NCBI RefSeq assembly: GCF_015207525.1
Contig: NZ_JADEWR010000037.1
Coordinates: 1 to 64,000 of the forward strand
Direction: 5' to 3'
Length of the DNA: 64,000 nt
Origin: Nodosilinea sp. LEGE 06152
GTDB taxonomy: Bacteria > Cyanobacteriota > Cyanobacteriia > Phormidesmidales > Phormidesmidaceae
Within the stretch, counting starts at the first letter, position 1, and every line of letters starts with the position of its first letter. The position numbers were made by a program, and so were the translations under genes. The notes under the pieces are model-generated. The model did no database searches, was not told where the DNA came from, and saw only the letters and a list, made by a program, of their open reading frames with translations. Of this stretch, positions 1-8,336 are shown piece after piece.

Positions 1-16
1 CAGGAACCGCTCCGCC

Positions 17-83
17 TACCCACCCACCCATCCACCCATCCACCCTCCCACCCACCTACCCGCCCACCCTCCCACTCCCCTCC
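17..83. repeat. C-rich low-complexity tract
   Basis: A pyrimidine-rich run built from variants of CCCACC and CCATCC lies immediately before the first gene. It contains no coding signal and no purine-rich ribosome binding site, so translation of the next gene probably relies on a weak or absent Shine-Dalgarno. Such tracts can vary in length by replication slippage (inference). Confidence 0.7.
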
Positions 84-1358
84 ATGCACATCACCTACCT
101 CACCGGCAGCTACCGCCCTGACCAAGACGGCGTCGCCGACTACCTGGCCAACCTGCGATCGCACCTCCACCACCGCCAGATTAGCTCCACGGTGCTCACG
201 ACCCACGACTCGGCCCGCGCTATGGCCGACCCCACCGTGCAGGGGGCGATTTCTCAGTGGAAAGTACCGCAGCTGGTGCCGCTGGTGCAGCGCATTCTGG
301 CCACCCCCACCGACCTGCTGCACATTCAGCACGCGGCGGGCAGCTACCGCTTTGAGCGATCGGTGTTTTTGCTGCCGCCGCTGCTAAGGCTGGCGGGCTA
401 CCGTCGCCCCATCGTCACCACAGCCCACGAGTACGGCTGGTGGGAGTGGCAGCCCAAGTGGTTTCCGGCTCCCTGGCTGGAGCGATTAAAAGAATGGGGC
501 CAGGCCCGCACCTGGTGGGATCGCGAGGATGGCTTTTTGCTCACCGGCAGCGACGCTATCTTCACCACCAACGAGAACATTACGCGGATTATGAAAGAGC
601 GGCTGCCGGAGCGGCGCGATGGTTCAGGAACCGGCCCAGCGGGCCATCGCATTAACACCGTTCCCATTGCCGCCAACCTCGCCGTCGCCCCCGTAGACCG
701 CGCCACCGCCCGCCAGCAGCTGCGCCACGACTGCGGCTGGCCTGAGCAGGCCCAGGTTGTCACTTTCTTTGGCTTTTTGCACCCCGTCAAGGGCATTGAG
801 CCGCTGGTGCAGGGCTTTCGCCAGGTGGTCGAAGCGCAGCCCCAGGCCCGTCTGCTGCTGCTGGGCGGCGTCGAAACCCTGGCCCTGCGCGGCCAGGACG
901 CTGAGCAATACTGGCAAAAGATACAGAAGCAAATCCGCGACCTGGATCTCACCGATCGCGTCCACTGCACCGGCTATATTGATGCCGATCGCGCCTCCCG
1001 CTACCTCTCCGGCTCCGACCTGGGCGTGCTGCCCTTTAACCCCGGCGTGACGCTCAAAAGCGGCTCGCTGCTGGCCCTGCTGGCCCACCGCCTGCCCACG
1101 ATCGCCACCCGCACCGCCGAAACCGATGCCGTTCTGGTCGAAAAACAGGTGATTTGCCCTGTACCCCCGCGCAATGGGGCCGCTTTGGGGGATGCGATCG
1201 CCGCCCTGCTGCAAAACCCGGCTGAACAGCAGCGTTTGGCGGAAGCAGGGCACAGCTTTGTTCAAGCCTTTAGCTGGGATGCCATCTGCGATCGCCACCA
1301 GGAGGTCTACCAGCGGCTAGTAGCTCCCGCCTCGGTGGGGGCCGCCCATCCGGCTTGA
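84..1358 (+). CDS. Glycosyltransferase family 4 protein
   Basis: The 424-residue product has the two-Rossmann layout of GT-B glycosyltransferases. The N-terminal half opens with a beta strand and a loop of the sort MHITYLTGSYRP, and it contains LLHIQHAAG. The C-terminal half has the usual strand-turn GFLHPVKGIEPL, then LLLLGG, and ends with GVTLKSGSLLALLAHRLP. This last motif replaces the more common E-x7-E block of GT4 enzymes and fits a subgroup with a Lys-Ser-Gly loop. It probably transfers a sugar from a nucleotide donor to a glycan or lipid in the cytoplasm, but the acceptor is unknown. The ATG at 84 follows a C-rich tract with no clear ribosome binding site. Its partners may lie upstream of the window. 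Confidence 0.85.
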   Translation: MHITYLTGSYRPDQDGVADYLANLRSHLHHRQISSTVLTTHDSARAMADPTVQGAISQWKVPQLVPLVQRILATPTDLLHIQHAAGSYRFERSVFLLPPLLRLAGYRRPIVTTAHEYGWWEWQPKWFPAPWLERLKEWGQARTWWDREDGFLLTGSDAIFTTNENITRIMKERLPERRDGSGTGPAGHRINTVPIAANLAVAPVDRATARQQLRHDCGWPEQAQVVTFFGFLHPVKGIEPLVQGFRQVVEAQPQARLLLLGGVETLALRGQDAEQYWQKIQKQIRDLDLTDRVHCTGYIDADRASRYLSGSDLGVLPFNPGVTLKSGSLLALLAHRLPTIATRTAETDAVLVEKQVICPVPPRNGAALGDAIAALLQNPAEQQRLAEAGHSFVQAFSWDAICDRHQEVYQRLVAPASVGAAHPA

Positions 1359-1456
1359 TCAACTATTCTCAACGATTCAAAGTCTTCCCTACTGTTGAGG
1401 TCGCCAAGGTCTCTCTTTCCTAGACTAAAAGTCCACCATCACAGACAGGACTTACC

Positions 1457-1702
1457 ATGGCTAACCCCGAAACCCGTCAAGACGACCTCTCCGACGACGT
1501 CGCCCAAAACCCTGGGGCTAGAAAAGCCGCCACTAAAACCAACCCCGAAATTTCTCAAGAAGAAGCTGGCAATGCCACCGCTGGCGAAAGCCCCAACGGT
1601 GCCGGCGGCGGAACCCCCAGCACCGCCGAAGATCACATCCCCTCCGAATCCAGCCCGGAGGCCAGCGACTTGCCCACCGCCAACCGTCCCAACCCCGACT
1701 AA
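1457..1702 (+). CDS. Small acidic, disordered hypothetical protein
   Basis: An 81-residue protein rich in Pro, Glu, Asp, Ser, Ala and Asn, with no hydrophobic core, signal peptide or membrane segment. It is probably intrinsically disordered. The ATG at 1457 has an AGGA motif about eight bases upstream (GACAGGACTTACC), which supports this frame over the competing longer frame at 1395, whose proline- and lysine-rich translation looks random. I do not recognise a family, and no function can be given. It stands alone between a glycosyltransferase and a repeat-bearing gap. Confidence 0.6.
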   Translation: MANPETRQDDLSDDVAQNPGARKAATKTNPEISQEEAGNATAGESPNGAGGGTPSTAEDHIPSESSPEASDLPTANRPNPD

Positions 1703-1769
1703 TCAGCGTTGCTCCGCCCGCCCCAAACAATAGGCCAGGACAGGGTCAATACCAAACATTAGGGTTCTC

Positions 1770-1835
1770 GTAGGTTGAGTGGAACCCAACAGCAGGCGAC
1801 CTTTTCGGGTTCCGCTGGCGCGTCCCCAACCTACA
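1770..1835. repeat. Palindromic intergenic repeat (GTAGGTT type)
   Basis: Inverted repeat with outer arms GTAGGTT (1770-1776) and AACCTAC (1829-1835) and inner arms TGGAACCC and GGGTTCC. From memory, this GTAGGTTG...GAACCCAAC pattern recurs in intergenic DNA of many cyanobacteria; that was not checked here. It would form a cruciform or RNA hairpin and may be a non-autonomous mobile repeat. No coding potential is seen. Confidence 0.6.
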
Positions 1836-1852
1836 AATTTAGTTTTGACAGA

Positions 1853-1907
1853 TCGCTAGGGCTGTAGCCGCTGATGGTTTACGACTCAGCAGCTACAGCC
1901 CTAGCGA
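1853..1907. terminator. Long hairpin, possible terminator
   Basis: Near-perfect inverted repeat: TCGCTAGG-CTGTAGC on the left and GCTACAGCCCTAGCGA on the right, with the stem extended inward by GCTGA/TCAGC and a loop of about eleven bases. It is followed by GTTTTT. The gap between the gene ending at 1702 and the one starting at 2039 holds this hairpin, the preceding GTAGGTT repeat and no recognisable gene. Confidence 0.5.
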
Positions 1908-2038
1908 GTTTTTCGCTGGCCAAAGGTTTCAATTGGTGAACCAAGACCTATCAAAAGCATAGATTTCGCCTGTATGGTGCGAATGAAGGAGTTTTTTGCC
2001 GTCTTTACCCGTCAATTAACCTTTATCGCGAGAAAATC

Positions 2039-2512
2039 ATGCTCAAACCCTACCTGCTTTCCGCCCTGACCACGGGTGTACTGACAATGGCGCTGATGGC
2101 CTGTCAGCCCTCCACTACCACCCCAGAGGTCGTTCCACCCGCTACAGAAGACCCGGTTCCAACGCCAGGGGAGGAAGATACTGGGGGCGATCGCTCGGCC
2201 TACAGCGAAATACCCGTTCCCGAAGGTGCGGTGGGCGCAGACCCCACCGAAGTCGCCCTCGCCACCTTTGGCAGCACCGAGCCGGGGGAAGGCAACTTTG
2301 AAGAAGAGGCCGAGCTAGTCGAGCAAACCGACGAGCAGGCGCTGGTTATTCTCACCCAGACGGGTCTGGCCGACGACTCGGTCAACGGTATGCGCTACTA
2401 CCTGGAATTTGTGCCCGAGGGCGACCAGTGGCGGCTCGACTGGGCCGGTCGGCAGGTGCGCTGCCAAGTGGATCGCGGCTCCCAGGAGTGGACTACCGAC
2501 CTGTGTAGTTAA
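2039..2512 (+). CDS. Putative lipoprotein of unknown function
   Basis: The 157-residue product begins with a short charged segment, a hydrophobic stretch and a lipobox-like LMAC, so cleavage and lipidation at Cys22 are likely. A Pro/Thr/Glu-rich linker follows (about residues 23-55), and then a small folded domain (about 70-157). That domain carries paired cysteines near the end (RCQVDRG and DLCS), which could form a disulfide in the periplasm. It includes the phrase YYLEFVPEGDQWRLDWAGRQ, a pattern seen in cyanobacterial lipoproteins of unknown role. No enzyme motif is visible. The ATG at 2039 has only a weak GAG-type ribosome binding site. Confidence 0.75.
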   Translation: MLKPYLLSALTTGVLTMALMACQPSTTTPEVVPPATEDPVPTPGEEDTGGDRSAYSEIPVPEGAVGADPTEVALATFGSTEPGEGNFEEEAELVEQTDEQALVILTQTGLADDSVNGMRYYLEFVPEGDQWRLDWAGRQVRCQVDRGSQEWTTDLCS

Positions 2513-2630
2513 GCAAACTAGGGTCGAAGATTATTCTCCGTTAAGACTGTTAAAGACTGTTGAAGCGCGCGGTTGCCCCAGGCTCAATCGGCCTGAGGAT
2601 TAGGGAGAAAAGCCTTTCGGACAATCTTCT

Positions 2631-3848
2631 ATGACCCCCACTCAGCGCATTGGCATTCTTACCAGCGGCGGCGACTGCCCCGGCCTCAACGCCGTCATTC
2701 GAGCGGTGGTTAAGTGCGCCAATCGGCGCGGCTGGGATGTGATTGGCATTCCCTACAGCACCGCTGGGTTCATTGAGGTGGCCGACGGCAAGTACGACCC
2801 CGACCACCTGCGCCTCACCGACCACGGCTACGACATCCCCGGCATTTTGCAGGGGCTCGACGTGCTGCAATTTCTCAGCGGCACCATTCTCGGCTCGCTC
2901 AACAAGGGCTACCCCGAGGGCATCGACAATGTTGAGAAAATCTTGGCGGGCTACCAAAAGCTGAACCTGGATGCGCTGATTGCGATCGGCGGCGACGGCA
3001 GCCTCGACATCATCTACGACCTAGCCCAGCGCGGCGGCTGGAACCTGATCGGCATTCCCAAAACCATCGACAACGACGTGCCTTTCACCGAAAAATCGAT
3101 CGGCTTTAATACCGCCGTGCAAACGGTGAATAGCGCCCTTTACGACCTCACCTTTACCGCCGCCAGCCACGATCGCGTCATGGTAGTTGAGGTCATGGGC
3201 CGCGACGCTGGCCATCTGGCGCTCCACGGCGGCATTGCGGGTGGGGCCGATGTCATCCTCATTCCTGAGCTGGTACCCGAACTGAACCCTCTGGTGGTCA
3301 CACAGATTTGCCAGCACATCGCCGAGCTGCGCCAGCGGGGCCGCAAGTTTGCCCTGGTGGTGGTGGCCGAGGGCGTCCACGGCGAAGACGGCCAGCCCCA
3401 GCACCTAATTGGCGAATCGCTGGCGACGGCGATCGCCAATCGCAGCCGCACCCTCTGCCAAACCGGCGACATCGCCTACTGCGATATGGATCGGGTCGAA
3501 ACCCGCGCCATGGTGCTGGGCCACATTCAGCGCAGCGGCATTCCCACCGCCAGCGATCGCCTGCTGGCCGCCGCCTTTGGCCGCAAAGCCGTGGATTTGA
3601 TTGCCGAAGCCCGCTACAACCGCCTGGTGGTGTGGGAAGCAGGCCGCGTGCGCTCCAAAGACCTCAGCGACGTGATCGCCACCGTGCGCAGCTGCCACCA
3701 GCGCGGCGTCTGCCCCAGCCCGGTAGAAACCGACAGCACCATGGTCAAAGTGGCCCGGTCATTGGGCATCTACGTGGGCGACCCCGACACCCTGCCCGAC
3801 CCCAAAGCCGTGATGCAGGAGGTGCAAGAGGTGTCGGCGCTGGTCTAA
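2631..3848 (+). CDS. pfkA: 6-phosphofructokinase, cyanobacterial type
   Basis: Phosphorylates fructose 6-phosphate to fructose 1,6-bisphosphate in glycolysis; cytoplasmic. The 405-residue protein shows the PFK signature in order: a GGDCPGLNAVIR phosphate loop (13-24), IGGDGS (119-124), PKTIDND (143-149, catalytic Asp) and MGRDAGHLAL (189-198). The Gly in GGDGS is typical of ATP-using enzymes. The Lys in PKTIDND is the residue usually found in PPi-type enzymes, so the phosphoryl donor is not certain from sequence. The length exceeds the roughly 320 residues of E. coli PfkA and matches the longer cyanobacterial group. The ATG at 2631 is the first start in frame, directly before the conserved N-terminus. 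A strong bidirectional hairpin follows. Confidence 0.92.
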   Translation: MTPTQRIGILTSGGDCPGLNAVIRAVVKCANRRGWDVIGIPYSTAGFIEVADGKYDPDHLRLTDHGYDIPGILQGLDVLQFLSGTILGSLNKGYPEGIDNVEKILAGYQKLNLDALIAIGGDGSLDIIYDLAQRGGWNLIGIPKTIDNDVPFTEKSIGFNTAVQTVNSALYDLTFTAASHDRVMVVEVMGRDAGHLALHGGIAGGADVILIPELVPELNPLVVTQICQHIAELRQRGRKFALVVVAEGVHGEDGQPQHLIGESLATAIANRSRTLCQTGDIAYCDMDRVETRAMVLGHIQRSGIPTASDRLLAAAFGRKAVDLIAEARYNRLVVWEAGRVRSKDLSDVIATVRSCHQRGVCPSPVETDSTMVKVARSLGIYVGDPDTLPDPKAVMQEVQEVSALV

Positions 3849-3909
3849 CGCGCAGGGGCAAATGGCGTTTGCCTAACCCCAACCTGTGCCCAGCGACCAT
3901 CTAAGCCCA

Positions 3910-3948
3910 GCGATCGCAGGGGCGCAAGGTTTGCGCCCCTGCGATCGC
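3910..3948. terminator. Bidirectional hairpin terminator with HIP1 ends
   Basis: Perfect 18-bp inverted repeat (arms 3910-3927 and 3931-3948, loop GGT). Each arm starts or ends with the HIP1 octamer GCGATCGC and carries AGGGGCGCAA inside. It sits between two converging genes, which end at 3848 (+) and 3956 (-). It has no U-tract, but its stability suggests it stops or insulates transcription from both sides. Confidence 0.7.
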
Positions 3949-3955
3949 GCCGTCC

Positions 3956-4408
3956 TCAATAGGTCAAGGTCGGAAACACGTTTACATCAAACTCGAAGCA
4001 GTGCCGTCCCTCAGGGTGCTGCCAGCGCTGAGCCTCAGGGGTAGGGTTTTGATTGCTCAGGCGATGGGTGCTGCTATCGGTGTCGAAGGTGGCGCAAAGC
4101 TCAAAGGTGCGATCGCTCAGCCGCGCGTATTCGTAGGGCTGATTGGTCAACGGGTCGTAGCGCAAATTTTCTGGTTCCAGGGTGGTGGGCAGCGGCAGGT
4201 CGCTGTTGGTCCCCAGGTAGCGCTCGTGGAGCTGCTGAGCCATGGTGGCAATATCCTGCAATCGCTGGCGATCGGCGGCGATCTCGCGCTGTCGCCCCGG
4301 CGTGCCCAGCACCCAAAAGCCCGCTGCGATCGCAGCAATCACCGCCGCCGTTGCCACCCCGGCAAAGGCCCGATCAAACGACTTGTGACTATCCGTCGTG
4401 CTAGTCAT
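3956..4408 (-). CDS. Single-pass membrane protein of unknown function
   Basis: 150 residues with one N-terminal membrane helix (about 15-35, FAGVATAAVIAAIAAGFWVLG), then a soluble region probably outside the cytoplasm. The soluble part contains LRYDPLTNQPYEYARL and FELCATFDTD, a pattern I associate with small one-helix proteins encoded beside DUF5671 membrane proteins. Two cysteines (in ELCATF and RHCFEF) may pair. The neighbour just upstream on the same strand (4521-5210) is a DUF5671-type protein, so the two probably form a transcription unit and may act together in the membrane. No enzymatic residues are recognised. Confidence 0.7.
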   Translation of the reverse strand: MTSTTDSHKSFDRAFAGVATAAVIAAIAAGFWVLGTPGRQREIAADRQRLQDIATMAQQLHERYLGTNSDLPLPTTLEPENLRYDPLTNQPYEYARLSDRTFELCATFDTDSSTHRLSNQNPTPEAQRWQHPEGRHCFEFDVNVFPTLTY

Positions 4409-4449
4409 TGCCCTTGTCCACTAAAACTTTTTTGTTTGCCAAGTTCAAA

Positions 4450-4511
4450 GTTCAAAATTCAAAATTCAAAGTTAGATTCTCATTTTGCACTGTCCATTTT
4501 GAATTTTGAAC
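4450..4511. repeat. AT-rich inverted repeat (CAAAATT type)
   Basis: Perfect 15-bp inverted repeat: GTTCAAAATTCAAAA (4450-4464) and TTTTGAATTTTGAAC (4497-4511), preceded by further copies of TTCAAA. This AT-rich motif is common in cyanobacterial gaps and differs sharply from the surrounding GC-rich DNA. It lies between two genes of one likely operon and might act as an attenuating hairpin. Confidence 0.65.
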
Positions 4512-4520
4512 GGCTCCACT

Positions 4521-5210
4521 TTACCCTTCACCCTGCACCCTCAATCTCTTCGGAGCCGGTTTGCGCCGAATCCAGTCGAAGTAGTACCACAGCACTCCAC
4601 CATCCAGCACCAGCACCACCAGCACCTTGAGCAAAAAGCGCAGCGTCAGTTCGCCCCGCAAAAACGAGGTCAAAAACGCAATCACCGCGCCAATAGCAAT
4701 GATGGTGGCGATCAGCAGGGTCAGGTAGGTGAGCACCTTGCGAACCTCCGAAAAGTGCTTCTCGCAGTGGGCGGCCAGGTCGTAGTTGATCTGCCGCATC
4801 AGCCCCAGGTACACCGGGTAGGCCACGATCAGCCGCGCCAGGGCAAAGGCCACCTGCCACGACGGGTCGCCGTAGTAGTTGTTTAAACTGTCGGGAATCA
4901 GATGGTTGATGAAGATAAACGCCATCTCCCCCAGCGCCTGAAGCCAAATGCCCAGGGTGACAAAGGCCAGCAAATAGAAAAACGCATCGCGCGCCAGCTC
5001 GCCCGATCCGCCGCGCGGCGTGGGGATGGGGCGACCCAGCAGCCCTTCGTACACTTCAAAAAAGGCCCGCTCGACCTCGCGGGAGGGCCAGCCGTAGTCG
5101 CGCAGCAGCCTGCTAATGAACTCGTCGGAAGTGCCGCGATCGCGCGCCAGCAGAATAAACTGCACCAGCTCGCTGCGGCTGTCGGGGGGTGGGGGAAGGT
5201 CTGTACTCAT
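4521..5210 (-). CDS. DUF5671-type membrane protein
   Basis: An approximately 229-residue multi-pass membrane protein. After a soluble N-terminus that resembles a small helical domain (LVQFILLARDRGTSDEFISRLLRDYGW), it has about four hydrophobic helices, including DAFFYLLAFVTLGIWLQALG and LTYLTLLIATIIAIGAVIAFL. The RDAFFYLLAFVTLGIW segment is the hallmark I remember for DUF5671. The chosen start is the ATG at 5208-5210 (MSTDLPPPP); an upstream TTG would add eight residues with no better ribosome binding site. It is followed on the same strand by a one-helix protein, with an AT-rich repeat in between. The molecular role is unknown. Confidence 0.75.
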   Translation of the reverse strand: MSTDLPPPPDSRSELVQFILLARDRGTSDEFISRLLRDYGWPSREVERAFFEVYEGLLGRPIPTPRGGSGELARDAFFYLLAFVTLGIWLQALGEMAFIFINHLIPDSLNNYYGDPSWQVAFALARLIVAYPVYLGLMRQINYDLAAHCEKHFSEVRKVLTYLTLLIATIIAIGAVIAFLTSFLRGELTLRFLLKVLVVLVLDGGVLWYYFDWIRRKPAPKRLRVQGEG

Positions 5211-5316
5211 GGCCCTACGGTAATGCGCTGGCAATACCCTGACTATACCTAGCGATCCACCTGTTTAACTGGCCTGTGAAACCAAAAAAACGCTGACTAT
5301 ACCCAGAACGCTGTAG

Positions 5317-5335
5317 GGGCAAAGGTTGTTTGCCC
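5317..5335. repeat. Short GGGCAAA palindrome
   Basis: Inverted repeat GGGCAAA (5317-5323) and TTTGCCC (5329-5335), preceded by TGTAG. This is a frequent cyanobacterial intergenic hairpin. It lies inside the reading frame that continues from the DUF433 remnant and explains the low-complexity tail of that frame. Confidence 0.5.
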
Positions 5336-5433
5336 TGCTCAACGGCGTATTCATTTGGTGGAATGCCCATGGGTTGGCCGGGGATGGGGTCGAGCTGGGG
5401 TTTACCCCAGGCGCGGGGTTCGGCAACGCCGAT

Positions 5434-5628
5434 GCCGTGGAGCCTGTGAGTCGCCGAATAGTATGTCAGTGCCGCATAGATATCCCCTAGAAAACTGCTG
5501 GGGTGATGGTAGACAATCGCATCGGTAGTCAGGTTTATCTGCTCATACCAAACCGCAATATCCTGCACCCGAACGCGGTGCTCAGCAATACGAAGCTTGC
5601 CGCCGCACACCCCCGCAGTCTCAATAGG
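5434..5628 (-). pseudogene. DUF433-family remnant
   Basis: One frame reads IETAGVCGGKLRIAEHRVRV followed by QDIAVWYEQINLTTDAIVYH and DIYAALTYYSATH. This is the core of a DUF433 protein, a small antitoxin-like family whose typical core is GGKPxIxGxRIRVxDI...YP.L...DVYAAL.YY. No ATG, GTG or TTG is in frame ahead of the conserved block. After ATH the frame runs into unrelated repeat-derived sequence up to 5215. The usual C-terminal helix is therefore replaced and the gene is probably dead. No partner toxin gene is recognised next to it. Confidence 0.55.
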
Positions 5629-5687
5629 CTCTCGCCATTGCCCCCTTACCAGGTATCGATTTTGGATGGCTTGGACTGAGCACCAGC

Positions 5688-7760
5688 CTAAACAAACGTG
5701 GCTGGGGTAATGTCGGCTGCACTGGTCGACAGTAGCTGGGCCATCACGTCAAAGGTTGTATTGTCTAAAACAAACGTAGTGCTGGCCGCTGCGCCCGTAC
5801 CCTGAGCCAAAATGACATCAAAAAAGGTGGTGTTGGTCAGCTTGTCCACAGCGGCATCAAAGTCGAGTACGGTAGTAATGCCAGCCCCCTCAACCAAGGC
5901 AAAGGTATCTACACCCTCGCCACCAGAGGCAATATTGTTGCCGGTGCCAGCGTTGAAAAAGTCGTTGCCGCCAAAGCCAAACAGGCTGTCGTCACCGCTG
6001 CCGCCAAGTAGTTCGTCGCTGCCGTTAGACCCCTCGAAGCGATTGGTGCCCGATATCAGTTGCGTCTCTGGGCTGATGTGAGCAATCCCGGCAAACGCGC
6101 CATTGAAAGTATTATTCTCAACCACAATGTCGGAGAAAGCCTCAGCCGGTTCTCGATGATCAAACGCTACGGCAGCGGCTGTAATGCTATTGAAAAGATT
6201 GCCGCTAATCTCAATGTCAGACTGAGTGCCCTGCTCTGATTCGCCTGCCGCCGCTGCCAAACGAACGCCATAAAATAGGTTGTTGAACGTGTTGTTGACG
6301 ATATCTACCCCCGTCAAATCGCGATCGTCGAGGGTGACGATGCCGTCGTAGGCACCTGAGAATGTGTTGCCTGCGATCGCAACATTTGAGGTAGAGCTAG
6401 CCGAGCCATCCTTATCTAAAGAAAGCTGAAGATTGTAGAGGGCGGCACTAAATGCGCTTGCTTCGCTGGAAAAGTCGGTTACACCTAGATCAATAACATT
6501 GCGTACAATCTCAACATTCTGAGAATTGTCAACCTGAATGCCTCGCCGCCCAGAGGCACTGGTGTCGTTATGGAATCCGACATTGTCAGCGATCAGCAGT
6601 CCGTTGACGTTGTCAATGCGCATAATCGAAGCATCGTTGCCGCTGATGCCGTTAAAGTAATTTTTAGTAATTGACCAGTTGGCCCCTCCCGAAGATGCGC
6701 CTCCGGTACCAAATCCATTGGTAATAAAGGTCTGAGTCGAGTTGGTTAGCCCCACAAAGTCGTTAAATGCGATTGCAATATTGCTGAAATTATCGCGACT
6801 GCCGCCGCCTTGAATGGTCGCTGAGTCGTTGACAAACTCAAACCCCAGAATCGAGATATTGTTGTCGCCGAGCGTAAATGATCCTTCAACTATAGACTCT
6901 GGGCCACGGGCACTGTCGTTACCAGCTAGGCCAAAGTTAGCTCCAATCAGGGTTAATTCTTTATCGAGAATAACGTCTTCGCTGTAGATGCCAGCGGCAG
7001 CAACCAAAATATAGCCATCGCTAGCAGCATCTACAGCGGCCTGAATGCTGCTAAAACCGCCGACCAAATTATTGCTGGTGTCGAAGAGCTGTAAAGGCTG
7101 AGGCGATAGCGTACCGCCATTTAACCCCGCAACCAGGGTGATGTCGGGGTCAAACTTATTTAGGGCGAATGGCCGCTGTAAAAAGTCAAATATTACATTA
7201 AAGCCGTTGGTATTCGGTAGACCAACCAGTCCCTGATCAAAAATGTCGTTGGCTATATCTGTCGCCGCTAAATTTTTGATCTGAACTGCATCAATGGCCT
7301 CTCCCGAAGCCAGACCAAAATCGCTTAGATCGAAGGCTGTGGCAAAAAGCCCTGTACCGTCGCTGGGGCCGTTGATTGCGCTTTCGTCGTAGCTGTCAAA
7401 GGTTTCGTAGCGAAACGGGGTGAACTGTCCCGTAGTGGCGCTGCGTACGGCGACAGCGTAGTATTCAGGGCCATTAGCGAACCCATTTTCAAAGACAACG
7501 AAGTCATCGCCCGTTTGGTTGACGGGGCCAGCGCCCATATCCCAGGTCAATTCTAGGGTTGAGCGATTAAAAAGATTACCCAACGCAATCGATTGGCCAT
7601 TGCTGCCACTCACTAGCGCGCCGACCGTGTTGTCTAAAAGGTCGGGAAACTGCAGCCCCGACAAAAAGAGCTGGGTTGTCGATGCTCCTTCTACGATAGA
7701 GCCGTCGGTGACGAGATCGCTCTCTTCAAACGTAAAGCCAGCGATTGTAAAGGCAGCCAT
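5688..7760 (-). CDS. Secreted beta-helix protein with C-terminal RTX repeats
   Basis: An approximately 690-residue protein with no N-terminal signal peptide. The first part (about 1-230) is a conserved domain of unknown role. The middle (about 240-570) has Asn/Gly-rich repeats of the NIAIAFNDF and VDIVNNTFNN kind, typical of a right-handed parallel beta-helix (pectate-lyase-like fold). Residues about 575-625 carry RTX nonapeptides such as GGSGDDSLF and GFGGNDFFN, which bind Ca2+ and mark type I secretion substrates. The C-terminal block (TTVLDFDAAVDKL) resembles post-RTX folding segments. The ATG at 7758-7760 is preferred to an upstream TTG because the protein then opens with the conserved MAAFTIAGFTFEESDL. 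AGGA lies about twelve bases upstream. No type I secretion genes are adjacent. Confidence 0.8.
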   Translation of the reverse strand: MAAFTIAGFTFEESDLVTDGSIVEGASTTQLFLSGLQFPDLLDNTVGALVSGSNGQSIALGNLFNRSTLELTWDMGAGPVNQTGDDFVVFENGFANGPEYYAVAVRSATTGQFTPFRYETFDSYDESAINGPSDGTGLFATAFDLSDFGLASGEAIDAVQIKNLAATDIANDIFDQGLVGLPNTNGFNVIFDFLQRPFALNKFDPDITLVAGLNGGTLSPQPLQLFDTSNNLVGGFSSIQAAVDAASDGYILVAAAGIYSEDVILDKELTLIGANFGLAGNDSARGPESIVEGSFTLGDNNISILGFEFVNDSATIQGGGSRDNFSNIAIAFNDFVGLTNSTQTFITNGFGTGGASSGGANWSITKNYFNGISGNDASIMRIDNVNGLLIADNVGFHNDTSASGRRGIQVDNSQNVEIVRNVIDLGVTDFSSEASAFSAALYNLQLSLDKDGSASSTSNVAIAGNTFSGAYDGIVTLDDRDLTGVDIVNNTFNNLFYGVRLAAAAGESEQGTQSDIEISGNLFNSITAAAVAFDHREPAEAFSDIVVENNTFNGAFAGIAHISPETQLISGTNRFEGSNGSDELLGGSGDDSLFGFGGNDFFNAGTGNNIASGGEGVDTFALVEGAGITTVLDFDAAVDKLTNTTFFDVILAQGTGAAASTTFVLDNTTFDVMAQLLSTSAADITPATFV

Positions 7761-8336
7761 AATTTGCAAGATCCTGTTTGCTTGTAGGTGCAAGAAGTAC
7801 AAGGCGACGATTCAGGCAACAAACCCATTCAGCAGGCGACCCAGGAATAAGGGATGGCACTACCTAAATTAGTAAACACGTCATCTTACTGAAGGATGAC
7901 TTTGAGCTGACAGAAAGTTCGGCGGGTCCTTGGGCACGCAAATCTCTACTTTTTACTTTAATAGTGAGGGATTCTGCAGCTTTATGTGTAAAGAGAAATG
8001 AAGCGATCGCTCATTTGCAATTTGTAACAACAGGGCGGCCATTTTGCCCAAGCAAACCAGATATTTGCTCTACAAAATTTCACGGTTCACGCTGAATTGC
8101 TGCAGGATTTAGCCTGCTCAACCATTAGCAGTAGCCAGGTGTGTAAAATCTATAACTAACGGTGAATAACACTTAAGAAAAAAGTCTATAGGCTATAAGC
8201 ATCAAAGGTTTGCTCTACTGAGCTTAACCCTGGCTAAACCGTAGCTTGTGGTCAACAATCTACAGCCAACGTTTAGCTGCTGTGGACAGACTAGGCATCC
8301 TTTGTGGTTAAAAACTTGGCTTTAGGAACTGAACGT
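7761..8336. other. Intergenic region, likely divergent promoters
   Basis: About 575 bases between divergently transcribed genes (RTX protein on -, WGxxGxxG protein on +). No open frame with coding character was seen. The stretch is more AT-rich than its surroundings and has one HIP1 site near 8004. It presumably holds both promoters, but I could not assign -35/-10 boxes with confidence. Confidence 0.5.

Noticed and set aside
1395..1733. 112-codon plus-strand frame overlapping the small protein at 1457
   Set aside because: Pro/Lys/Thr-rich translation produced by reading the other frame; the gene at 1457 has a better start and ribosome binding site.
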